From Xestospongia bergquistia (Eukaryota > Porifera > Demospongiae > Haplosclerida > Petrosiidae): a stretch of 64,000 nt of DNA. Below the pieces are notes generated by a model. That model was not told the origin of the DNA and ran no database searches. It saw nothing but the letters and a program-made list of their open reading frames with translations. Shown here in pieces: positions 35,401 through 47,063 of the stretch (within the stretch, counting starts at the first letter, position 1; the number at the start of each line of letters is the position of its first letter). The stretch is from NCBI GenBank assembly GCA_963965975.1, contig OZ014413.1, forward strand, positions 2,862,001-2,926,000, written 5' to 3'. The position numbers and the translations under genes were made by a program.

Positions 35401-36389
35401 GTGACCTGATTTGCAATAAGGGACCACTTCCATCAAAACAGTTGTGATGTGATTTACGAAAAAAGACCATTGTTAAAACATCTCAAAAACAATTTTTATA
35501 CATACAGCTATTCATGGTAACTGCATATATGTATGCAAAACTATTTTAAAGGTGTTTTAACAATGGTTCTTTTTCATAAATCATGCAACAAATGTTTTTA
35601 AAGATGTGGTGCCTTATTGCAAATTAGGTCACAAATATTAGGACAAATTCATTTAATAAACTGTTATTTCAGTAACTACTTTACAGACAGCATGATTCAA
35701 CAGCTATCTTTAGTTTCAAACTAGTATATATGGGGCGCCGTTTGTGTCAAAATTGAATGCATTCAATGGTACAGTTAACATGTTATGATTTAACATGTTA
35801 CTTTTTAATGCTCATTATTTGTTAAATAACTTTGATTTACTAAATAATGTATTATTTTTGAAATAAATAGGTATGGCTTGAAGAGTGCTTGATATCTTTA
35901 ACTATATATATGTAGCTATTATTCACAGGACTGTGTAGCAATATAATTCTATCCTCTATTAGGCCAGTTGTGTAAAAAGGATTTGTTTGGGCTACATTAG
36001 TGTATAATATTTCTTCCTAACAAAGTGATGCAATAGCCACACTGTAAACTAAGTGATATATATCACGACAGACAAAAATTGACATAACTATATATACTTC
36101 TTAGACTACAACGTGTGTAGTATATATACAGTAGGAAATGGATATAGAATAGTAGAATACATTATTAAAACAAAAAGGGAATTTACAACTATACATACGA
36201 GTCGGTCATTGAAGACCGACTAACTTGTCACTAAGCTAACAGTATTTACGATGTCACTACTGAGGCAGCAAGTTGTATGAGGTGATTACAGGGGAATATA
36301 TCTATATACTTACCAAATATAGAGTAAACTGAATAACTCAAGAGAATTGTAAGAAGAAAGAGAACAGAGAGTTGCTGCTCTTCGACCAT
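28679..36389 (-). CDS. G2: complete SRCR receptor-like gene, 8 SRCR domains
   Basis: Twenty-two coding exons join in frame to 3933 nt, 1310 residues plus stop. The order is signal peptide, four B+A modules separated by three linkers, stalk, transmembrane helix, cytoplasmic tail. All introns are GT-AG; phase 1 between domains, phase 2 within domains. The product is predicted to be a type I plasma-membrane protein with an ectodomain of about 1020 residues and a tail of about 235. Two PPxY motifs in the tail predict binding to WW domains, for example of NEDD4-type ubiquitin ligases, hence regulated trafficking or turnover. The extracellular ligand is unknown. Immune recognition or self/non-self adhesion are plausible by analogy only. 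Confidence 0.93.
29599..30786 (-). CDS. G2 membrane-proximal SRCR pair and stalk
   Basis: Exons: B' 30573-30786 and 30370-30515; A' 30112-30316 and 29922-30061; stalk 29599-29679. B' has the long 214-nt first exon and an extra Cys (HQLGC). A' has six Cys in its second exon (LAC, FTC, GSC, QSC, QGC, IQC) against four in ordinary A domains. The stalk reads SNPRSLSPV, then [14 protein letters not shown]; it is Ser/Thr-rich with one Cys and a possible N-glycosylation site (NIT). The same special pair sits next to the membrane in G3 and G4. Confidence 0.92.
30906..32259 (-). CDS. G2 module 3 (SRCR B + A + linker)
   Basis: Exons: B 32055-32259 and 31865-32010; A 31614-31818 and 31044-31183; linker 30906-30965. 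The 430-bp intron inside A (31184-31613) is AT-rich and has no other recognised feature. Confidence 0.92.
32420..33411 (-). CDS. G2 module 2 (SRCR B + A + linker)
   Basis: Exons: B 33204-33411 and 33013-33158; A 32760-32967 and 32566-32705; linker 32420-32479. The A first exon is 208 nt, one codon longer than usual, and ends DHLNYL with a GTTAGT donor. The same variant occurs at 47391 and 49959 in G3. The introns between the B and A exons here are short and happen to stay open in frame. Confidence 0.92.
33658..34967 (-). CDS. G2 module 1 (SRCR B + A + linker)
   Basis: Exons: B 34766-34967 and 34576-34721; A 34328-34532 and 34075-34214; linker 33658-33717. The B domain starts [14 protein letters not shown] directly after the signal peptide. 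All expected Cys are present. Confidence 0.93.
34968..36313 (-). other. G2 intron 1
   Basis: A phase-1 intron of 1346 bp. 34975-35220 matches the intron-1 sequence of G1 (17980-18150 and 22018-22230) and G3 (57460-57700). A foldback element lies at 35401-35632. The remainder is AT-rich; 35740-35810 has two TAACATGTTA palindromes. No coding potential was recognised. Confidence 0.7.
35401..35632. mobile_element. Foldback MITE, 232 bp
   Basis: Long imperfect terminal inverted repeats of about 80 bp begin GTGACCTGATTTGCAATAAG at left and GTGACCTAATTTGCAATAAG (reverse complement) at right. The outer sequence AAAT occurs directly on both sides and may be a 4-bp target duplication. There is no coding capacity. 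Confidence 0.8.
36314..36389 (-). CDS. G2 exon 1: start codon and signal peptide
   Basis: ATG is at 36387-36389. The 25 codons begin [17 protein letters not shown] and end SVYSIF, followed by one base of a split codon and GTAAG. It matches the G1 signal exon in length, start and phase. Confidence 0.93.
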
Positions 36390-36420
36390 CACTGCTACTA
36401 AGCGAGACAATGCTGTAGTA

Positions 36421-36428
36421 TGATGTCA
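36421..36428. promoter_or_regulatory. CRE-like site of the G2 promoter
   Basis: TGATGTCA, one mismatch from TGACGTCA, 31 bp upstream of the G2 start codon at the position of the perfect site in G1. The conserved upstream block continues to about 36598. Confidence 0.45.
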
Positions 36429-36599
36429 TTCAGGAAAATTATTAATATTTAGTAATGAATATTTAGTTATTGACAAGACATTTTGTTCGTCTTAGTTCAG
36501 GAAGCTCTTGCATGGTAACTCTTTAATTCTTGAGCAAGAAATCAAGACATTTTTAAAGACTGTTACAGCTAAGTATATATTCATGATATACACACTACA

Positions 36600-37000
36600 G
36601 TTTAAATTGACTTATAGGACTGATAAGCGTCTGATTGTCATCATCGAGTTTTTCACAACTAGTAAGACTTATTGTCATACCGTTAAAAAGTGTTGTTAAA
36701 AATGGAAAACTGGAAACTAATAAACATCGAAATTGTTCTTTTTGATTCTTTTTTACACTAAACATAAATGTTACTTATAATTTATTGAATATTCATTACT
36801 TAAATATTAATTTGAAAATGGTGGTAAATACTATATCACGAAATAGAGAAAAGGTAAGATTAGTTAAGTATATTATAATAGTAAGAGTATATTAATGCAT
36901 GAAAATTGTTTAAGTTTCTAAATTGCCTATATGTTACTAACTTAGTGTGTGTAGCCCTACCAGAAACATAGACAGTTATATATTTGCAAATCTATTCTTA
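36600..37000. other. Intergenic stretch upstream of G2
   Basis: AT-rich sequence that matches 26530-26900, the same part of the duplicated block. No gene was recognised. Confidence 0.6.
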
Positions 37001-37740
37001 AGTTCTTCAATCTTTCTGTATTTTTTTGTTAACCTTAAGGTCATTCTGGGTGGTTTTGCTTCTGTTGATAACTCTGTAGAGATAATTTTGTTGATGTTTG
37101 TTCTCTTTGATTTTCTGACAACACTTTTAATCTATTATGCCATACCTCTAAACAACTGTTAGTCTATGGCCCATCTGTGTTATAGTTATAGAGACATTCC
37201 ACTCAGCTTTAGGTAAGTGCCCAATATACCAAACATATTTAAGTCCCAAGGTATCATCTTGATATTGTACTTGAAATATATTGTTTGTATTTTATGTATA
37301 TAATGGCTTGACATGATAGTAGCACCTCTAAAATTATGTATTTGGAAAAGTTTACTGCACTGCTTGCTTTATGGCTAGCTCAAAACCAGTAATGACTGTT
37401 TGAGGGTTTAAAGTTAGTTATAGTGCATCAGTCTTCTATCTAGTTAGATTCATAATCCTCTCATATGTACTTAGTTTACTTGGAAGGAAGCCATAGATTA
37501 AAGGGTGCTGCTTATCATAATTGAAGCATACATAGTGAATATTTGGTAAAACAGTCTAGGGCAAGTTTGAAATGTATCATCTACATAAATTGTATCTGAT
37601 TCATGTAATAACTCAGTGTTCTTGTCTGTTTCAAATATAATCAGTTTTTCATCTCCATCCTTAGCAATATGGAAAGGCTACAGTCCCATAGTTACAATAT
37701 CAACCTGTGTTTTAGCAGTGTTCTTTGAAGTAGTTTGTGC
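37000..37740 (-). pseudogene. MULE transposase-like remnant, copy 2
   Basis: Homologous to 26890-27640. Read leftwards it shows KLIIFETDKNTE, then DDTFQTCPRLFYQIFTM near 37585-37535, ITGFELAIKQAV near 37405-37370 and a FRGATI segment. The catalytic Asp of the TDFE motif is Gly here. Stops and frame changes show it is dead. It preserves some parts better than copy 1, so the two cover different portions of the ancestral domain. Confidence 0.7.
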
Positions 37741-39259
37741 TCTGGTTCACTATTGGAAAAGGGACTGCAGCTGCTGCAATAACTTGGAGATGAGCTTTTC
37801 TGTCAAGGATCCTTATTTACAGCTGGAAATTATTAGTGTTATCTTGTTGATGATTATTATTAAAACTGAGTATTCTTCAATTGATAATGCTTAGAAAAGA
37901 GGGGAATCTAATCTAATCCACACAAAATCTGTACATAAATGCACATGCAATTGAAATAAATGAAGAACTGTTAGCTAAAATTGAATATTAAATATTACAA
38001 TATTCAATTTGCAGTGGTATGTGTCTGGATTGAATAAAGCTCATAAGTTGACAGATACCAATTAGCTATTTATGTACATATTTTGTATGGATTAGTGTAT
38101 TCATTCCTTACTTTGTTTCTTTTTTCCTATCCCTGTATCTTTTCTCATTTTTACAATGTTTTTTTGTTACTTGCATAATTATAATTATAAAATAGATAAT
38201 CATGTTGTCTTAACTATAACACATAAGACTTTTATACATGTTTTTATTTTTATGTAGAAATTTTAAGCTGCAGTCCATATGTTGTTAATATGTTGAGTGT
38301 GACAGTAGTGGAGTTAATTCAAACTGGTATCCCTGTCTGTCATACTAGCTATAGTCTTTCTTCTCAACATAGTGTACCATAATATCATTAATAATAGTAA
38401 TTTCATGTTAACTAGTCTTACATAACCAGTATTTCCTCTAACTGGTATGAAGAATACATGATGAGGCAAGGAGCACTAATCACTCACATATAAATGTGAT
38501 GATTCGAAGGCACCAGATGTGTACTATATAATCTGAGTTATTGTTATTAACAATATACCTAAAGGATTACTATATACAATACAACTGGATATTGTAGCTA
38601 TTAAAGGTTTATACTTTGTCCTATAGTGATATTGATGTAGAGACTCATGGGACCAGTATGAGTACCAGATCTATATAGTGACACCAGTATTGATGATGTA
38701 GGTCATACTCTAACATATGTACTTGTTTTATATTAAAATAATATTGTAGTAACAGTTATATATGCTGACAATACATACTAATCTTTTTTTAAGATTTTAC
38801 ACATTCATTTCCCAATTAACACATACTGTTACTAACAACTCAATACTACCTCAATGCAAACCACCAATTAATTCATTTTTTGAATATCAAGACTGCATAA
38901 GGTGTAATATAATTATTCCTTATCTAAAAAGTAAGGAAGCCGTACATGTCATAGTTTGTTATAAGGATCTATTAACATTTTGAGCATGTAATAGTGCTGG
39001 TATTACTGCAAATGCACATTAACTCAGTAATACATCACCAATGATATTAGTTATATAAAATAAGGTTGGTAGGGATTCAATTAAGACAGTATTGATGTCA
39101 GTTCCATTAAAAAAAGATAAAAGGAGATTAGAATTACAAATATCAAAGTTAATTATTGAATGCCCTCATATGCAGCTATGCTAAAAATATTTTATAGAAC
39201 TATATAGATTGTATAGTCGTTAACACAGACAACAAAGAACAAGTAGATTTGGTTTGTTT
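37741..39259. other. Intergenic stretch between MULE copy 2 and the G3 3' end
   Basis: 37741-38370 matches the block at 27641-28350. 38371-39259 is unique AT-rich sequence. It lacks the 3' flank that G2 and G4 share. No gene was recognised. Confidence 0.6.
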
Positions 39260-39785
39260 TCATTTTTTAAAAAGGTCGGCATAACTTGGAGGAGCAGGAG
39301 TCCTCAATGTTTTTACTTTCTCATAGGGTTCTTCCAGAGCAGGTGGTTGTAGTGAGTTTAAAGATGGTGATTGGTGTTTCAGATCATAGCTTGCTTGGTG
39401 TTGATAAGGAGCTGGCATTAGTTGTGGATTAGGAGCCAGGTATGCACAAGGCACAACAGTTGGTTCTTCATGTGGTCCAGTTGTATTACTACTTTCATTA
39501 TAGGGTGGTGGAGGTCTACAATTGGCTACTGGGTAATGTGCTGAGTCTGTAGTATTCTGCATAGTATTAGGAAGTGGCATAGATGGGCCTGTTAGATTTG
39601 TTGTTTGAGTTGTTTCAGGAGATCTAATTGTTTGTAACTCAACTTGTTGAGTGTTGTAACTTCTAACATTTTGTCTCTTGTGTTTTTTCGAATAACAACA
39701 ACAGCTATACAGCAAATAATAGACACAATAACTAGTACCAAAATAGAACCAATTGTACCACCAACTGGTCCAGCTATGTTTGATG
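39260..39785 (-). pseudogene. G3 terminal exon with frameshift after the membrane helix
   Basis: The helix frame reads [20 protein letters not shown] and runs into RKN, then out of frame, because the A run after the Arg codon is one base short compared with G2 and G4 (near 39685-39691). The true tail frame resumes [14 protein letters not shown] and ends PPSYADLFKK before TGA (39260-39262). The tail is shorter than in G2 (about 145 residues), having lost a central segment. Both PPxY motifs survive in the tail frame. Confidence 0.85.
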
Positions 39786-39900
39786 CTAGAAAACAATAAG
39801 TAATCATAAAATGATGTAGAGTTATAGCATTGTTCTACTAAAGGATCTAATCAATATACATGTAGCACACATCTGTATTTATACTTTAGCATTGACTTAC

Positions 39901-41101
39901 AGGCAGTGGTAGGAGAAGCAGGAGTAACACCATGACATGTGGTCCTTAGTGTTGATACTGATGACAAATTCTTTGAATTACCTAAAAATTAAATTTGACA
40001 TGATTACAATGTCAAATATGTACAGTTATGTTATGTTATCAGAGCATGTCCTTTATCCTATAAAAATACATTTGGATACTTTTATAAGTATTAATTTCTG
40101 TAGACATATTCTTTAACTAAACCATGAACTAATGTAAGAGCCATTCATAATATCTTTAATTAAAGTAATACCATAATTTTGATTGCTTTTACTAATAAGA
40201 GTTGACTAGTTTTAACAATACGTGTCATTCCAACTTACTACATTGAATTGTGATATCTTCAGAATGACTACATCCTTGATAAGAATTATTAGGACAACTC
40301 TGACATGAACCCAAACAAGTAAAACTACTACTACAAGCTAAGTTACTCATCCAAATATGTTGAGATGAACTACCAGACCTATAACAAATATAGTATACTT
40401 CCAGTATAGACTATTGTACTAAACATACAAAGGAAGATGATTATAACATGTATAGTTTGAATATCCCAATTGTTTACATAGAACAAGAGCATCATTAGAA
40501 TCAAATCCATCATCACATATTGTACCCCACTGTCCATTACAATAGACCTCAACACGTCCTTCATTAGAATAATTTCCTCCCTGAAGACGTATCATACCAG
40601 AGAAAGGATTACTGTTCCAGATCCTTGTAGAATCTAAATCACAATAAATGTAGATGTTATACTATATTAATACTATTAATACTCACAACAGGACACAGTA
40701 GCATCATAATAGTTAGTGTTGGTACATCCACTATCAATGATAGTAGAGTGGGAACATTGTAGGATAGTGAGATAGTCATTGTTAGGACAGTTGACATCAT
40801 CCAGTAACACTGGACTGTAGTCAGTGCCATAACTGAAATATTAACAAATAATTACTCTTTCTTAAACGACAATTTTAAGAAACTAACTTAACAAATCCAG
40901 CTCTAGAGTAACTTGATGCTCCAGTATATCCCAATTGATGACAGATGACATTAGCTTCAGGTTGACCATAGTAGGTATCATCACAGATATTGCCCCATTG
41001 TCCATTGATATAGATCTGTACTATACCATAGTAATAGGAAGATAAGGTATATCCATTACGATAAAGACGTATAGTACCAAAACCATTATAACTAGAAGCC
41101 A
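39901..41101 (-). CDS. G3 membrane-proximal SRCR pair and stalk, acceptor lost
   Basis: Exons: B' 40888-41101 (high end placed by homology) and 40687-40832; A' 40429-40633 and 40238-40377; stalk 39901-39981. G2 and G4 have AG before the B' exon (ATAG then ATTCTTC); G3 has AATG then TGGCTTC. The next AG lies inside the exon and is out of frame. Skipping both B' exons would keep the frame. Confidence 0.8.
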
Positions 41102-41222
41102 CATTGATAAAATAAGAAAACAACTATGTTACTAATAAGATAATTACAGTCAAGTGCTTGAAATTATAGATCTTGAGATATATTTGTAAACAATTCAAAA
41201 TAATAATAATATAGTTACTAAC

Positions 41223-42521
41223 AAATTAATCCAGAACAATCATTCTTTAAATTAGAGAGTTTTGAATATGAATTGTTGTAAACTAAAGAATGCAATAATG
41301 ATAATGAGTAAACCTAAGTAATTATAACAACTCACTACATGTGACAGATACATCCTCATAGTGGGTACAACTAGTTATTGAGGTTGATGGACAGGAATTC
41401 CTAGTACCATAACATGTATCAGAGGAAAAACTAGACATATATGTACTCCAAATTGGTTGACTGGAATTACCAGATCTAAATAATAGACAAATAACTTCAG
41501 ATAAGTTGTTAGTGATGGTATTGTGATTTTGATATTGTAAGTACTAGACCACTTGTTCAGTGTTAAAAAATGGTTTTGAAGATAGAGTAACTACAGAATG
41601 CTAAAAGGCAAACCAGTCTTGAGAATCAATTAATGATAACCATTATGGCAGGGCTTACAGTAGTGGTAAAGTGAAATTAATGTTGTATGGAATGGTAGTG
41701 AAGTATGTGATTTGATTTTGGTGTATACAACAACAAAATAAATGACAATAGTGGAACTAAAAACATAAAACATGATCCAAAACAGTTATAAGGTTGAATT
41801 TTATTGAAGTAAAATAAACAGCTTCACACTTAAAAAAATATTGCAGATAGTTTCTTTGGTTTACAGTACTTACAGACTTAAGTGATCATATTTGTGGTAA
41901 TAATTATATCCAAGTTGTTTACAGATAGTTAGAGCATCAGCAGAACTAAATCCATTATCACATATTGTTCCCCACTGTCCATTACAATAGACCTCAACAC
42001 GTCCTTCATTAGAAAAATTTCCTCCTTGAAGACGTATCATACCAGAGAAAGGATTACTGTTCCAGATCCTAGTGGTATCTGTAAAAAATGTAACAAACGA
42101 TAAGAACATTTATATAGACTTACAGCAGTAAACAGTAGCATCATAAGAGTTAGTATTAGTACATCCACTATCAATGATAGTAGAGAATGAACACTGAAAT
42201 ATAGTGAGGTAGTTCCTGCTAGCACAGTTGAGGTCATCCATTTTCATAGATAAAGTATCAGTGCCATAACTAAACAGTGATAATGTAGAGCTTGATTATT
42301 TGATAATTCTAACCTCACTAATCCTGCTCTAGAATAACTTGATGCTCCAATATATCCCAATTGATGACAGATTACATTAGCTTCAGTAGAACTGTAGTAG
42401 GAATCATCACAGATATTACCCCATCCTTTAATGTAATAGACCCTCACAATACCATAGTAATAGGATGATGAGGTATACCCATTACGATATAAAGTTATAG
42501 AACCATTTTGAGCAACATCAG
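41223..42521 (-). CDS. G3 module 12 (SRCR B + A + linker), duplicated
   Basis: Exons: B 42314-42521 and 42124-42269; A 41874-42078 and 41336-41475; linker 41223-41282. The linker has the divergent peptide YSKLSNLKNDCSGLI and a GTTAGT donor. It is the left-hand twin of module 10. Confidence 0.88.
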
Positions 42522-42760
42522 CTAAGTTATAAAAGATTATCATACTCTAATTTCTAACTGAAACGATTAGTCAATAAACATGCATGTGTATTGACTATAT
42601 ATGGTAATCCTAGTCAATAAACATATTTAACAAGCTTATAACAGTCACCCAACATGATAATATATTACTTTCAAATTAAATGAAAGGATTATCATATATA
42701 GTCAATACACATGTTTAACAATCTTATAACATTGATATAATACATAATATAATTACTTAC

Positions 42761-44271
42761 AAATTAATCCAAAACAAGTAGTTTTGTAAGTAGAAGACTT
42801 AGAATATGAACTGGAATAAACTAAAGAATATAACAATGATAATAAGCAAGCCTAAGTAAATAAAATTATTTAATATAACATAACAACTTACTACAAGTGA
42901 TAGTAATATCTTCAGAGTGAGTACAGTTTGTTATTGAAGTTAATGGACAGGAATTTCTAGTACCATAACATGTGTCAGAGGAAGAGCTAGACATGTATGT
43001 ATTCCAAATTGGTTGACTGGAACTACCTGGGCTGAATTAATGACAAAAAATGTAACAAAAACCAAAGTAAACAAAAAATAGAAATTTATCTTAAAATGAA
43101 TACAAAAATAATGTATAGATGACATTTGCTTCTTACACACTAAGGTGATCATAATTATAGTAATAGTTATATCCGAGTTGTTTGCAAATAGTTTGAGCAT
43201 CAGTAGAACCAAATCCATCATCACATATTGTTCCCCAATGTCCATTACAATAGACCTCAACACGTCCTTCATTAGAATAATTTCCTCCCTGAAGACGTAC
43301 CATACCAGAGAAAGGATTACTGTTCCAGATCCTAGTGGTATCTGCAACAAATGTAAAAAATGGTAAGGGAATAGTTGTACTCACAGCCAATGTCTACTTC
43401 CAACTTACTACATTGAATTGTGACATCTTCAGAATGACTACATCCTTGATAAGAACTAGTAGGACAACTCTGACATGAACCCAAACAAGAAAAACTACTA
43501 CTACAAGCTAAGTTACTCATCCAAATATGTTGAGATGAACTACCAGACCTATAACAAATATAGTATACTTCCAGTATAGACTATTGTACTAAACATACAA
43601 AGGAAGATGATTATAACATGTATAGTTTGAATATCCCAATTGTTTACATAGAACAAGAGCATCATTAGAATCAAATCCATCATCACATATTGTACCCCAC
43701 TGTCCATTACAATAGACCTCAACACGTCCTTCATTAGAATAATTTCCTCCCTGAAGACGTATCATACCAGAGAAAGGATTACTGTTCCAGATCCTTGTAG
43801 AATCTAAATCACAATAAATGTAGATGTTATACTATATTAATACTATTAATACTCACAACAGGACACAGTAGCATCATAATAGTTAGTGTTGGTACATCCA
43901 CTATCAATGATAGTAGAGTGGGAACATTGTAGGATAGTGAGATAGTCATTGTTAGGACAGTTGACATCATCCAGTAACACTGGACTGTAGTCAGTGCCAT
44001 AACTGAAATATTAACAAATAATTACTCTTTCTTAAACGACAATTTTAAGAAACTAACTTAACAAATCCAGCTCTAGAGTAACTTGATGCTCCAGTATATC
44101 CCAATTGATGACAGATGACATTAGCTTCAGGTTGACCATAGTAGGTATCATCACAGATATTGCCCCATTGTCCATTGATATAGATCTGTACTATACCATA
44201 GTAATAGGAAGATAAGGTATATCCATTACGATAAAGACGTATAGTACCAAAACCATTATAACTAGAAGCCA
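42761..44271 (-). CDS. G3 module 11: B'' + A'' joined directly to a further A
   Basis: Exons: B'' 44058-44271 and 43857-44002; A'' 43599-43803 and 43408-43547; then A 43137-43341 and 42892-43031; linker 42761-42820. B'' and A'' are copies of the membrane-proximal pair, now internal. A'' is followed by an A domain with no linker between. Phase 1 to phase 1 keeps the frame. The B'' first exon has no AG acceptor at the expected place (44271/44272 reads TG). Confidence 0.8.
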
Positions 44272-44392
44272 CATTGATAAAATAAGAAAACAACTATGTT
44301 ACTAATAAGATAATTACAGTCAAGTGCTTGAAATTATAGATCTTGAGATATATTTGTAAACAATTCAAAATAATAATAATATAGTTACTAAC

Positions 44393-45691
44393 AAATTAAT
44401 CCAGAACAATCATTCTTTAAATTAGAGAGTTTTGAATATGAATTGTTGTAAACTAAAGAATGCAATAATGATAATGAGTAAACCTAAGTAATTATAACAA
44501 CTCACTACATGTGACAGATACATCCTCATAGTGGGTACAACTAGTTATTGAGGTTGATGGACAGGAATTCCTAGTACCATAACATGTATCAGAGGAAAAA
44601 CTAGACATATATGTACTCCAAATTGGTTGACTGGAATTACCAGATCTAAATAATAGACAAATAACTTCAGATAAGTTGTTAGTGATGGTATTGTGATTTT
44701 GATATTGTAAGTACTAGACCACTTGTTCAGTGTTAAAAAATGGTTTTGAAGATAGAGTAACTACAGAATGCTAAAAGGCAAACCAGTCTTGAGAATCAAT
44801 TAATGATAACCATTATGGCAGGGCTTACAGTAGTGGTAAAGTGAAATTAATGTTGTATGGAATGGTAGTGAAGTATGTGATTTGATTTTGGTGTATACAA
44901 CAACAAAATAAATGACAATAGTGGAACTAAAAACATAAAACATGATCCAAAACAGTTATAAGGTTGAATTTTATTGAAGTAAAATAAACAGCTTCACACT
45001 TAAAAAAATATTGCAGATAGTTTCTTTGGTTTACAGTACTTACAGACTTAAGTGATCATATTTGTGGTAATAATTATATCCAAGTTGTTTACAGATAGTT
45101 AGAGCATCAGCAGAACTAAATCCATTATCACATATTGTTCCCCACTGTCCATTACAATAGACCTCAACACGTCCTTCATTAGAAAAATTTCCTCCTTGAA
45201 GACGTATCATACCAGAGAAAGGATTACTGTTCCAGATCCTAGTGGTATCTGTAAAAAATGTAACAAACGATAAGAACATTTATATAGACTTACAGCAGTA
45301 AACAGTAGCATCATAAGAGTTAGTATTAGTACATCCACTATCAATGATAGTAGAGAATGAACACTGAAATATAGTGAGGTAGTTCCTGCTAGCACAGTTG
45401 AGGTCATCCATTTTCATAGATAAAGTATCAGTGCCATAACTAAACAGTGATAATGTAGAGCTTGATTATTTGATAATTCTAACCTCACTAATCCTGCTCT
45501 AGAATAACTTGATGCTCCAATATATCCCAATTGATGACAGATTACATTAGCTTCAGTAGAACTGTAGTAGGAATCATCACAGATATTACCCCATCCTTTA
45601 ATGTAATAGACCCTCACAATACCATAGTAATAGGATGATGAGGTATACCCATTACGATATAAAGTTATAGAACCATTTTGAGCAACATCAG
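44393..45691 (-). CDS. G3 module 10 (SRCR B + A + linker), duplicated
   Basis: Exons: B 45484-45691 and 45294-45439; A 45044-45248 and 44506-44645; linker 44393-44452. It is the right-hand twin of module 12, 3170 bp away, and appears identical to it. Confidence 0.88.
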
Positions 45692-45930
45692 CTAAGTTAT
45701 AAAAGATTATCATACTCTAATTTCTAACTGAAACGATTAGTCAATAAACATGCATGTGTATTGACTATATATGGTAATCCTAGTCAATAAACATATTTAA
45801 CAAGCTTATAACAGTCACCCAACATGATAATATATTACTTTCAAATTAAATGAAAGGATTATCATATATAGTCAATACACATGTTTAACAATCTTATAAC
45901 ATTGATATAATACATAATATAATTACTTAC

Positions 45931-46948
45931 AAATTAATCCAAAACAAGTAGTTTTGTAAGTAGAAGACTTAGAATATGAACTGGAATAAACTAAAGAATA
46001 TAACAATGATAATAAGCAAGCCTAAGTAAATAAAATTATTTAATATAACATAACAACTTACTACAAGTGATAGTAATATCTTCAGAGTGAGTACAGTTTG
46101 TTATTGAAGTTAATGGACAGGAATTTCTAGTACCATAACATGTGTCAGAGGAAGAGCTAGACATGTATGTATTCCAAATTGGTTGACTGGAACTACCTGG
46201 GCTGAATTAATGACAAAAAATGTAACAAAAACCAAAGTAAACAAAAAATAGAAATTTTTCTTAAAATGAATACAAAAATAATGTATAGATGACATTTGCT
46301 TCTTACACACTAAGGTGATCATAATTATAGTAATAGTTATATCCGAGTTGTTTGCAAATAGTTTGAGCATCAGTAGAACCAAATCCATCATCACATATTG
46401 TTCCCCAATGTCCATTACAATAGACCTCAACACGTCCTTCATTAGAATAATTTCCTCCCTGAAGACGTACCATACCAGAGAAAGGATTACTGTTCCAGAT
46501 CCTAGTGGTATCTGCAACAAATGTAAAAAATGGTAAGGGAATAGTTGTACTCACAGCAATACACAGTAGCATCATAAGAGTTAGTATTAGTACATCCACT
46601 ATCAATGTATGTAGAGAATGAACACTGAAATATACTAAGGTAGTCACTACTAAAACAGCTGAGGTCATCCATCTTCATAGATAAAGTATCAGTGCCATAA
46701 CTAGACTGTGATAATATAGAGGTTGATATTATATAATTCTAACCTCACTAATCCAGCTCTAGAGTAACTAGAAGCTCCAGTATATCCCAATTGATGACAG
46801 ATGACATTAGCTTCAGTAAAACTGTAGTAGTAATCATCACAGATATTTCCCCATCCATTGTAATAGACTTTCACAATACCATAGTAATAGGATGTTGAGG
46901 TATACCCATTACGAGATAAAATTAGAGCACCATTTTGTGCAATGTCAG
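45931..46948 (-). CDS. G3 module 9 (SRCR B + A + linker)
   Basis: Exons: B 46744-46948 and 46555-46700; A 46307-46511 and 46062-46201; linker 45931-45990. The A domain and linker belong to the right copy of the 3170-bp duplication, whereas the B domain lies just outside it. Confidence 0.88.
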
Positions 46949-47063
46949 CTAAATGATTGAAGATAATCATACTTTAATTGATAACTGATAGGAATATCAT
47001 ATTTAGTCAATACACAAGTTTAATAATAATGTAACATTGACTTAATATAATATAATTACTTAC

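Larger units (their letters stand above)
40321..46558. repeat. 3170-bp tandem duplication in G3
   Basis: 40321-43388 and 43491-46558 are the same sequence with an offset of 3170 bp. Only one substitution was noticed (A at 43088, T at 46258). Between the copies, 43389-43490 resembles the membrane-proximal region of G4 (61507-61608) more than the left copy. Confidence 0.9.

Noticed and set aside
38762-38983. 73-codon plus-strand frame in the intergenic region
   Set aside because: AT-rich composition, no recognised motif, no homologue elsewhere in the window.
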